64,000 bases of DNA from the NCBI GenBank assembly GCA_031425155.1, contig JANPIV010000058.1:45636-109635 (forward strand), given 5' to 3'. Below the pieces are notes generated by a model. That model saw only the letters and a list, made by a program, of their open reading frames with translations, was not told the origin of the DNA and ran no database searches. This DNA is from M3007 sp031425155. GTDB taxonomy: Bacteria; Bacteroidota; Bacteroidia; Chitinophagales; Saprospiraceae. Shown one piece after another: positions 9,501 to 15,364 of the stretch. The first letter of the stretch is position 1; every line of letters starts with the position of its first letter. Position numbers and translations under genes: made by a program.

Positions 9501-10156
9501 GACGCGACATCATGCGCAAATTTCTGGAGTACGAAATGGACCGTTACCTGCGTGACCGGGGTCGCGAACGACTGAAAGAACTGCCGCTGGCCAAATGCGA
9601 AGGCCAGGGTTATATTCACTATCGCAAGGGCTCGCACGTGATGTATTACCTGAAAGAAATGATCGGCGAAGAGCAGGTTAACCGCGCCCTGCGGAACTAC
9701 CTCGAACGTTTCCGCTATGCCGATGCGCCATTCCCGACTTCGGTGGATGTGGTCAATGAATTCGCGGCCCAAACCCCGGATTCGTTGCAATACATCATCA
9801 AAGACCTGTTTTGGGACATTACGCTGTTCGATAACCGCACTAAAGAGGCTTCGGTGAGAGACCTCGGCAACGGCAAATACGAGGTCACGATTCAAGTGGA
9901 ATGCCGCAAACTCAAAGCCGACGAACTGGGCAAAGAGACCGAAGTACCCGTAGATGACTGGATGGAAATCGGGGCGTTCGCCAAACCCGAAGGCGACAAA
10001 AAATATGGTAAAACGCTGTATCGTCAGCGGGTGAAAGTGGCCCAAAAAGACAACACTTTTACCTTTATAGTGGATGAAAAACCCGAAAAAGCGGGCATCG
10101 ATCCGTTCAGTTTATTGATTGACCGGGAACCCAAGGATAATTGGAAGAAGATGTAG
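6560..10156 (+). CDS. ABC permease fused to M1-family aminopeptidase
   Basis: A 1198-residue fusion. Roughly the first 600 residues are an ABC-2-type permease with about a dozen hydrophobic helices in two blocks (about 15-270 and 320-600) separated by a charged loop. From about 640 onward the chain is an M1-like metallopeptidase with a beta-rich N-domain. The zinc site is HEMGH at 941-945 with a downstream Glu (TTETFAQYS, Glu965); the GAMEN-like loop reads FPGTMPYSES. The architecture is known in Bacteroidota, where the ATPase is encoded just upstream, as here. The transported substrate is unknown. Coupling of export to peptide trimming is an inference from the fusion. Confidence 0.92.
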   Translation: MFSTFFSFEIKTWLRAPMPWIFMFVFGMIAFSATVSDDVQIGGSYGNVLKNAPYVVQNWYGVFSILGLLLVTAFLNSAALRDFDNNTAQIVFSSPIRKAGYYFGHFSGALLIAMIPMFGVSLGIWAGVAANSVFEWLPPERFGPFEIMGHINAFLVLVIPNMIFSGGILYTVAILTRSTTQAFIAGVVLLVGYLVAGNLMKDINNEGLAAMLDPLGIRSFSILTKYWTVDDKNHLSLGLSNPTMLANRLLWMAVGLVVLVAGYFRFNFSEKNKTAKQAKTGDEKAEIIGIQQLNVLPKVAISSGAPMVWAQLRSQFRTDFLGVVKSLPFIILAIIGLLNTLPSFFTATQNYGTHNLPVTYDIVDLIRGTFFLFVYSIMAYFTGALIWKERNAKVNEIYDALPTKNWTGYVAKFATIIAAIFILECVTIGAGVFAQTMHGYHNYELGVYIRELLVFDLLGFAFLTVLFMLVHTLSPNMYLGFFLSIVLVAINAFIWGPLDISSNMVKFGGIPRYIYSDLYHYAPYAPGLTWFNAYWALFCGLLAVATICLWVRGKESGWWERLLLGRQEWKSYRWVGLGLLAVWLVTAGFVFYNTKILNEKPSGDRQDHLTARYEKDYKRYENAPQPRIYDVKYDIRIFPETRTVEADGQYWVRNKHDRPIDTLFVSTPPTYLQFSLQNERLALLLNDSAVNFRLYRIQPALAPGDSMLLKFNSVYRPKGFENELSVSQVVQNGTFFNNTEISPNFGYQPGGELDDKNKRREMGLPEKSRRPALNPADTLHRMNSYLTNDADWVNVETTISTSADQLAIAPGSLLREWTEGNRHFYHYKLDHKSWNFYSFMSAQYEVARENKGGINYEVYYHKDHAANVPRMMRSMQKSIEYYTQHFGPYYHKQCRIIEFPRVASFAQAFPGTMPYSESIGFIENYQAEKDDIDMVYYVVAHEMGHQYWAHQACGANMQGSEMTTETFAQYSALMVMEHEYGRDIMRKFLEYEMDRYLRDRGRERLKELPLAKCEGQGYIHYRKGSHVMYYLKEMIGEEQVNRALRNYLERFRYADAPFPTSVDVVNEFAAQTPDSLQYIIKDLFWDITLFDNRTKEASVRDLGNGKYEVTIQVECRKLKADELGKETEVPVDDWMEIGAFAKPEGDKKYGKTLYRQRVKVAQKDNTFTFIVDEKPEKAGIDPFSLLIDREPKDNWKKM

Positions 10157-10263
10157 GGGCAACCCTTGCGGTTGCCCTAAACGCAACAACCACGGTGAGG
10201 GCGACCACAAGGGTCGCCCTCACCGCATCACTAAGAAAGGGCGACCGCAAGGGTCGCCCCTAC
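10153..10263. repeat. Cluster of three REP-like palindromes
   Basis: Three hairpins lie in the convergent gap between two genes: GGGCAACC-cttgc-GGTTGCCC (10157-10177), GGTGAGGGCGACC / GGTCGCCCTCACC around acaag-type loops (10194-10224), and GGGCGACC-gcaag-GGTCGCCC (10239-10259). The whole block is bounded by GTAGGGGC and its inverse GCCCCTAC. It may act as a bidirectional terminator for the permease gene and the opposing gene. Confidence 0.75.
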
Positions 10264-10264
10264 A

Positions 10265-10813
10265 TTAATATTTGCTTCTGATCGGTGGGGTGGCATCTTT
10301 AAAATCCGCTAAGGTGGCCTGCATCGCTATTTTCCAGATACCGTTGGTTTTCTCACAAACCCGCGTCTCTGTACTGCTGGATTTCGTTTGCTTTTCGTCG
10401 TTTTCACTATGCTGCTCGAAAGAAATATAGGCTACATCACCTCGAATCTGGATATTCCATTGATCGCGGGTCATTTTTGATTTACGCATTTCCTTGGCGA
10501 ATTCAGCCGTATTGGCTTGAAACCAACCCTGCATAAAAGCTTCCAGGGCTGCCCAACCGCGCATGGTCACTACGTCGCCAGGATCGCCGCCATTGGTTAC
10601 TGTCCAGGTCAGGTAGGGTTCGTGGACAAAAGACGCTGACCATGCTTCGAAGTTTTGATCGAGCCACATCTCCGTTTCGTGGATGATCAGTTTTTTGATG
10701 GCTTCTTCCTCTTTGTTTGGTGCGGATGTCGGCGTGTTTTGGCCATAAGTCATAGGCACGGCAGCTGTAAAAAACAGCAGGGCAAGTAAGCTGGTAAAGG
10801 TTTTCGTTTGCAT
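10265..10813 (-). CDS. Secreted NTF2/SnoaL-like (DUF4440-type) protein
   Basis: A 182-residue exported protein. Residues 1-24 form a signal peptide (LLALLFFTAAVPMTYGQ). The remaining chain has the pattern of the NTF2-like superfamily: an N-terminal helix with IKKLIIHETEMWLDQNFEAWSASF, a middle helix pair, and C-terminal strands DVAYISFEQH and GIWKIAMQATL. Proteins of this fold can be enzymes or plain ligand binders; no catalytic residues can be assigned. It is the most downstream of a set of three small secreted-protein genes on this strand. Confidence 0.75.
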   Translation of the reverse strand: MQTKTFTSLLALLFFTAAVPMTYGQNTPTSAPNKEEEAIKKLIIHETEMWLDQNFEAWSASFVHEPYLTWTVTNGGDPGDVVTMRGWAALEAFMQGWFQANTAEFAKEMRKSKMTRDQWNIQIRGDVAYISFEQHSENDEKQTKSSSTETRVCEKTNGIWKIAMQATLADFKDATPPIRSKY

Positions 10814-10850
10814 GATTTTTTAAATTTATGTGAAATAAAAAGAGGGGGGC

Positions 10851-11321
10851 TTAATAGCCAGTCTGTTTGAGAATATGCGCCTCTATGGGCTTTGCCCAAA
10901 ACGCCTGATACTGATCCCAATATTCTTTGCCCTTTGCTGCGCCATACGCAGTGTTCAACAAAACCGTGATATCATAATCCCCGTTCGGCACTATAGGATC
11001 CATGATCCAGGCATACGTCCAGGTCTTGTCCTCGTTTTGGCGGGCGGGTTCCAACCAACGGGTGGCATTTAGTTGGGCTTTGTTCATTGGATTTTCAGAC
11101 TTATGCAAGGCGGGATAAAACACTTCTTTGATCCACTTTTCAAAGGCGGATTTAGCATCGTCTTTCACATACGTAATAATGATCCAGACTTCTTCTCCGG
11201 TTTTTGCACGCATTTGCTCTTTGGTGGGCGAATTAGTCGTGGACGGCGCATTTTTCGGTTCTTGTCCGTAGGCCAGGAAAGACATGGCCATCAGCAGGGC
11301 ACAAATAGACATTGATTTCAT
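10851..11321 (-). CDS. Secreted protein of unknown function
   Basis: A 156-residue exported protein. The ATG at 11321 starts a good signal peptide (MSICALLMAMSFLAYGQ), whereas an upstream ATG at 11387 would add an implausible leader. The mature part contains GEEVWIIITYVKDDAKSAFEKWI and HKSENPMNKAQLNATRWLEP, which resembles a small alpha/beta-barrel (dimeric ferredoxin-like, ABM-type) domain, but the match is too loose to name. It lies 38 nt before the NTF2-like gene and is probably cotranscribed with it. Confidence 0.65.
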   Translation of the reverse strand: MKSMSICALLMAMSFLAYGQEPKNAPSTTNSPTKEQMRAKTGEEVWIIITYVKDDAKSAFEKWIKEVFYPALHKSENPMNKAQLNATRWLEPARQNEDKTWTYAWIMDPIVPNGDYDITVLLNTAYGAAKGKEYWDQYQAFWAKPIEAHILKQTGY

Positions 11322-11435
11322 AGTGAGTTGATTTTTAACAATTACAGTAGAACAGTGGCGAAGAGGTGCCATTTTAGAAGTAGCCAAACGGCCAGGTCAC
11401 CATTGTATATAGCGACCTGGCTATGCAAATGACTA

Positions 11436-11924
11436 CTATTGTTTCAGTAATTCCAGAGTCGTATTTTCTCCCGTGAACCGCTCAACGAAAGTCCAGCGAC
11501 TGCGGTCATTGCGACTGTTGTAGATATTCACCCCTCGCACTCCGCTATCAGCTGTAATGGCCGACACGCGAATAGCCTCCATGTCCCAGTTGTCGTAGGT
11601 ATCAAAAGGGTGGTCGCTGCGCGGGTTGCCTTGGTGGCGGATTGTAAAGCCTTTCACATCGCTCAGTTCCATTTCATCTTCGAAGGCAAACGTGGCTGAA
11701 TATATGCTGCCGTTAGAAAATCCGCCGGTAGAAGGGGCCGTGGTCAGGCATACGACCGGACTAATGGTGTTGTTGTTGAAGTTAAGGAAAAGGAAAGCGT
11801 GATTGCCACCGCGCAGATCGTCACCGCCCGTGGTAATTACCACCCGAATCCGGTTGAAAGTTTGGGCCTGCGTTTGGCTGCCCAAGGTGCAAGTCAGGAT
11901 GACTAGAAAAACAAAGGTTTTCAT
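11436..11924 (-). CDS. Secreted protein of unknown function under a NarL-type operator
   Basis: A 162-residue protein with a signal peptide (MKTFVFLVILTCTLGSQTQA). The mature part begins FNRIRVVITTGGDDLRGGNH and is rich in strands and Asn/Gly, resembling secreted carbohydrate- or lipid-contact beta-sandwiches, but no family is recognised. The ATG at 11924 is chosen for the signal peptide; 11987 would add 21 residues. A promoter with an operator-like palindrome lies at 12146-12193 and is nearly identical to that of the neighbouring NarL-type regulator gene, so this gene is probably in its regulon. Confidence 0.65.
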   Translation of the reverse strand: MKTFVFLVILTCTLGSQTQAQTFNRIRVVITTGGDDLRGGNHAFLFLNFNNNTISPVVCLTTAPSTGGFSNGSIYSATFAFEDEMELSDVKGFTIRHQGNPRSDHPFDTYDNWDMEAIRVSAITADSGVRGVNIYNSRNDRSRWTFVERFTGENTTLELLKQ

Positions 11925-12145
11925 GTTTTGCAAAAGATTTAAATGGTTAAAAATGGAAGATGGTTGGACAAGGAAGGATTGTTTCATGGTAAAATCAGGT
12001 TATGAAAGTGGGGATTTTAAGAATGTGAAATGGTGTAGAAGGAAACAGGTAGAAACACAAAACCTGTGAGCAGGAGGATAATGTACCCTCCTGCTAGGTG
12101 CTTCATTTGGTTATCTGCCAATCCTGAATTGGTGAATTAGTAGTA

Positions 12146-12193
12146 CAAAAGTAGTGGGTCAGTTTTCTGCCCGCAATCCCATGAAAGGGGGAC
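12146..12193 (-). promoter_or_regulatory. Promoter with operator-like palindrome (copy 1)
   Basis: On the minus strand, GTCCCCCTTTCATGGGATTG (12193-12174) ends in the -33 TTG, followed after exactly 20 nt by TACTTTTG (12153-12146), a perfect -7 box. The half-sites TCCC and GGGA face each other. The geometry is the same as in the copy upstream of the response regulator. The transcript would run toward the secreted-protein gene starting at 11924, leaving a leader of about 215 nt. Confidence 0.65.
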
Positions 12194-12235
12194 GAAGAAG
12201 GGATGTTACGTGCTATCCCTTTGTCCACGCATTTA

Positions 12236-12865
12236 TTATTTCAAAAATGCCTTGGCAATCGCCTCGCTCACCGAATGCACCTGCAATTTCTCATAGATTC
12301 GCTTCACGTAAGTGCGCACGGTCTCGATGCCAATATTCATCTCGGCAGCCACCATCTTGTAACTAAAGCCGCGCGACAGCGTTTTGAGCACCTCCATTTC
12401 GCGGGCAGTAAGTTTGTCCAGGTCCGTATCTTGTTTGGCGGGCTTGCCGGGAAAGAGTTGCAGCACCTTTCGGGCGATGACCGGCGACATGGGCGCACCA
12501 CCCTCCTGCACTTCGCGGATGGCCTCCAGAATGCGGGCGGGCGGGGTCTTTTTGAGCAAATACCCACTGGCTCCGGCGCAGACTGCCTGAAACACGCGGT
12601 CGTCATCGTCGAACACCGTGAGCATCAATGCCTCCACCTGCGGATGTGCTTTTTTGAGCCGCGCCACCCCCTCTATGCCACTCATGCCGGGCATATCAAT
12701 GTCCATTAGCACCACGTCGGGATGCAGGGCGGCCACCTGCTCCACCACACCCAGGCAGTTGTCGAATGCGCCCGTCAGTTCGTAGCCCTCGGTGCCGCCG
12801 ATGAGGGCCGCCAGGGCACCGCGCAGGTCGGTGTTATCTTCATAGAGTAGGGTGCGGATGGGCAT
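12236..12865 (-). CDS. NarL/LuxR-family response regulator
   Basis: A 209-residue regulator. The receiver domain (1-120) shows YEDN at the start, the phospho-accepting Asp in VVLMDIDMPGMSG (about residue 54) and the Lys in GYLLKKTPP. The C-terminal LuxR-type HTH (about 145-209) reads LTAREMEVLKTLSRGFSYK and IETVRTYVKRIYEKLQVHS. It lies 157 nt downstream of the 7TMR-DISM kinase gene on the same strand, but has its own promoter with an operator-like palindrome, suggesting autoregulation. It probably also controls the secreted-protein gene that carries the same site. Confidence 0.93.
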   Translation of the reverse strand: MPIRTLLYEDNTDLRGALAALIGGTEGYELTGAFDNCLGVVEQVAALHPDVVLMDIDMPGMSGIEGVARLKKAHPQVEALMLTVFDDDDRVFQAVCAGASGYLLKKTPPARILEAIREVQEGGAPMSPVIARKVLQLFPGKPAKQDTDLDKLTAREMEVLKTLSRGFSYKMVAAEMNIGIETVRTYVKRIYEKLQVHSVSEAIAKAFLK

Positions 12866-12951
12866 TAAATAGTTATGAGTGATGAGTTATAAGTTATGGT
12901 GAGCGACGATCCATACTTTTGCCATTGATGAGTTTCTATAAAGTTGTGTTG

Positions 12952-12999
12952 CAAAGGTGGCCTTTTGTAAGTTCGTTGTCAATCCCATAAAAGGGGGAC
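12952..12999 (-). promoter_or_regulatory. Promoter with operator-like palindrome (copy 2)
   Basis: On the minus strand, GTCCCCCTTTTATGGGATTG (12999-12980) contains the -33 TTG and is followed after exactly 20 nt by CACCTTTG (12959-12952), a -7 box with one mismatch. The 20-bp upstream block differs from copy 1 at one base. It would drive the NarL-type regulator with a leader of about 80 nt. It lies between the kinase and regulator genes, so the regulator can be transcribed separately. Confidence 0.65.
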
Positions 13000-13022
13000 A
13001 AAAATTCATCATTTATGAGTAT

Positions 13023-14933
13023 TTACAACGGCAACGCCAGCCGTACTTCCGTGCCCATTTCCGGCGCGGAAACCAGTGCTAACGTTCCCCCCATCGCCGC
13101 CGCCCGGCTCCACATATTACGCAGGCCGTTGCCACCCAAATTCCGTGTTTCTGCTAAGTTGCTTTTCGTTTCAAAACCTATTCCATCGTCTTTTATGCTC
13201 ATTATCAGTACATTATCTTGTTTTTCCAAGGTTATTTCTACATTTTGGGCTTGGGCATACTTGGCACAATTGTGTACCGCTTCTTTAAAAACCAAGTAGA
13301 AATCCTTGCGTTTTTCCATCGGCAGCGTCAGGCTCTCTACCCCTGCGCCGACTTGAAAGTGCAGTTCCGCACCCACATTTTCAAGCATTTCAGACGCGTA
13401 GGTACTCATGCGGGCCAGCAATTTTTCCATCGAGTCATTTTCGGGATTCACCGACCAAACGATGTCGCTCATACTGTCGAGCGCGGCGCGGGCCTTGTCG
13501 CCGATATTGCCGAAGCGGAACGTGTCTAAATCTTGTTGCAGGCCGTTCAGGGCAGACTGCGAGAGGATGCTGATGCTGCTGAGGGTACTGCCTACTTCGT
13601 CGTGAAGATCACGAGCGATGCGACGGCGGTCGCGTTCCTGGCCTTCTACGGCGAGGCGTTTTTGCATTTCCAGCAGTTTGGTTTTGTAACCTAAACCAAG
13701 CGCGAAACACAGGCTTTCCAGTAAAACGAAAAGGCATAATACCCAAGTAGGGTTCTCTGCAGGGTGCTGTTCACGCATGGGTACGGCCTCGGTAAATAAA
13801 GGCACAAGCAGAACAAATATGCTAGCGGCGAAGAGCAGTAAAGTACCTGTGGCCACAAAACGGGCCAGACCATCTTTGATGGTGAAGGCTATGTAAAGCA
13901 TTAAAATAGCTGGGAAGAGGTACAAAACATGAAAAAAAGCAAATATTTCGGCTGTCTCATTACTGATGCCCTGCCCTGAAAAATGGATTGCGTTGGTAAT
14001 GAGGGTAGCGAAAAACACGGCTCCGAAGAACCATGCTGCCCATGCTAGCAGCCTGCTTTTAAGGTTGTTTTGCAGGTGCAAATCAAGGAAATAGCGCACA
14101 AAAAGGAGGTAAAAAAAGGCGGTAGCTGGCAGGCTGGTGTATCCATGAAAGGCTGGAATCAGACTGGATATCCAGCGCACATCTATATACATTTCTACTA
14201 ATCGGGCAAAGTTGAGCGCATTTCCCAAAGCAAACATAGCGTACCAAAAGTAGGCTGGCCCACGAGTCAGCAGGAACTGCATGAGCCCAAATAAGGCCAG
14301 CATGGTCAAGCCTCCAATAGTAAAGCCTAGAAACAACAAAAAAGGCAGTTGCATCTCTTTGTAAGCCTGACAATACGACCGATAAGCAGCGGGCGCGAAT
14401 AACTCGGATCGTATTTGATCATATAGTTTTGCAAAGTTGCTGACCGAAACCAAATAAGTGGGATGTTCACCGGGCAACACGACCACAGGCAGGCCATTCG
14501 GGTTGGCTTGCCAGGCAAAACGGGTTTGGACTACAAATACGCCCCCGACCGCTTCTAAATGTAGAGAGTCGTTCTTTAACTCGTACAGTGCTGTTCGAGC
14601 GTGCATTCCGGGAAAAAAGACCAGACGCAGGGTATCCGTTCCTGCTGTGTTATCTATCGAAAACCGCAACCAAATACGCGACCGGACGTATTCCCCCCTT
14701 TTTTTCAACCAGTTCTTGCAGGGCATAGGCTTAAAATGCTGCTTCAAAACGGCCGCTGGTAGCAATCGGCTAGTCGTATCCTCAAAAAAAACCACCCACG
14801 CGGCCAGGTTGATATGCTCAATCTGCTCCGCAGGCCATGCAGTTGGCCAGGAGGGTGTGGAGCGCAGGGCCTGACCAAAAATATGGGTTACAGAAAACGC
14901 GAGGATGGCAGCGAGCAGGCAGGCTTGTTTCAT
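13023..14933 (-). CDS. 7TMR-DISM sensor histidine kinase
   Basis: A 636-residue membrane kinase. After a signal peptide comes a jelly-roll extracellular sensor (7TMR-DISMED2-like, about residues 30-170), a seven-helix membrane domain (about 185-400), a short coiled coil, a HisKA_3 domain with the phospho-accepting His in RRIARDLHDEVGSTLSSIS (about 447), and a C-terminal ATPase domain with VFKEAVHNCAKYA and DDGIGF. DISM sensors of this kind are thought to bind carbohydrates or other small ligands. HisKA_3 kinases pair with NarL-type regulators, so the partner is the regulator just downstream. Confidence 0.93.
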   Translation of the reverse strand: MKQACLLAAILAFSVTHIFGQALRSTPSWPTAWPAEQIEHINLAAWVVFFEDTTSRLLPAAVLKQHFKPMPCKNWLKKRGEYVRSRIWLRFSIDNTAGTDTLRLVFFPGMHARTALYELKNDSLHLEAVGGVFVVQTRFAWQANPNGLPVVVLPGEHPTYLVSVSNFAKLYDQIRSELFAPAAYRSYCQAYKEMQLPFLLFLGFTIGGLTMLALFGLMQFLLTRGPAYFWYAMFALGNALNFARLVEMYIDVRWISSLIPAFHGYTSLPATAFFYLLFVRYFLDLHLQNNLKSRLLAWAAWFFGAVFFATLITNAIHFSGQGISNETAEIFAFFHVLYLFPAILMLYIAFTIKDGLARFVATGTLLLFAASIFVLLVPLFTEAVPMREQHPAENPTWVLCLFVLLESLCFALGLGYKTKLLEMQKRLAVEGQERDRRRIARDLHDEVGSTLSSISILSQSALNGLQQDLDTFRFGNIGDKARAALDSMSDIVWSVNPENDSMEKLLARMSTYASEMLENVGAELHFQVGAGVESLTLPMEKRKDFYLVFKEAVHNCAKYAQAQNVEITLEKQDNVLIMSIKDDGIGFETKSNLAETRNLGGNGLRNMWSRAAAMGGTLALVSAPEMGTEVRLALPL

Positions 14934-15364
14934 TGATTTTGGAGTGTTTTCGGGCAGAGTTTTCCAATATTGTGCAGGTTCGAACTTCCAGCCTCAGATC
15001 GGTGAATACCCTGGGTTTTGACATTTAAGCAATAGGAAATACCGCGTAAATATATGACCAAATTCCATCTCATATCTCCTCCACCCGTTATATCAAATGT
15101 AAAAATGGAAGAAGTAAAGTCGGCATAGCTACCAGACAAATAAAAAGATTCTTCAGATCAGGTTGCTTGCGCGCAGAATGGGCCTTTAATCAAAAAGGTT
15201 GCCTTGCCGAACCACCCGCCATTTTCCGCTGTTTCCTATCCGAAATGCTTGCCGATAGCTTACCGACACTTAATTTGCCCGGCATTCGCAAAAACCATCC
15301 CCAAATTCCTACTTTTGCCGCGCCGACCACCAATAACCGATAACCAATAACAAATACACCACCC
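14934..15364. other. Intergenic region with the aceE promoter
   Basis: A 431-bp divergent gap between the kinase and aceE. On the plus strand TACTTTTG at 15310-15317 is a perfect -7 box and would give a leader of about 40 nt for aceE; no good -33 TTG is seen. The tail (15330-15355) consists of the low-complexity word ACCAATAACC repeated. The few short frames in this stretch have no coding character. Confidence 0.5.

Noticed and set aside
8849..10045. A 398-codon open frame on the minus strand, opposite the aminopeptidase domain
   Set aside because: It is antisense to a gene with clear motifs, is His/Phe/Arg-rich in the way of a mirror frame, and has no promoter or family resemblance.
14965..15000. 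GGTTCGAAC followed by TTCCAG, like a tRNA T-arm and CCA end
   Set aside because: No acceptor stem, D-arm or anticodon arm can be drawn upstream; it falls between two genes by chance.
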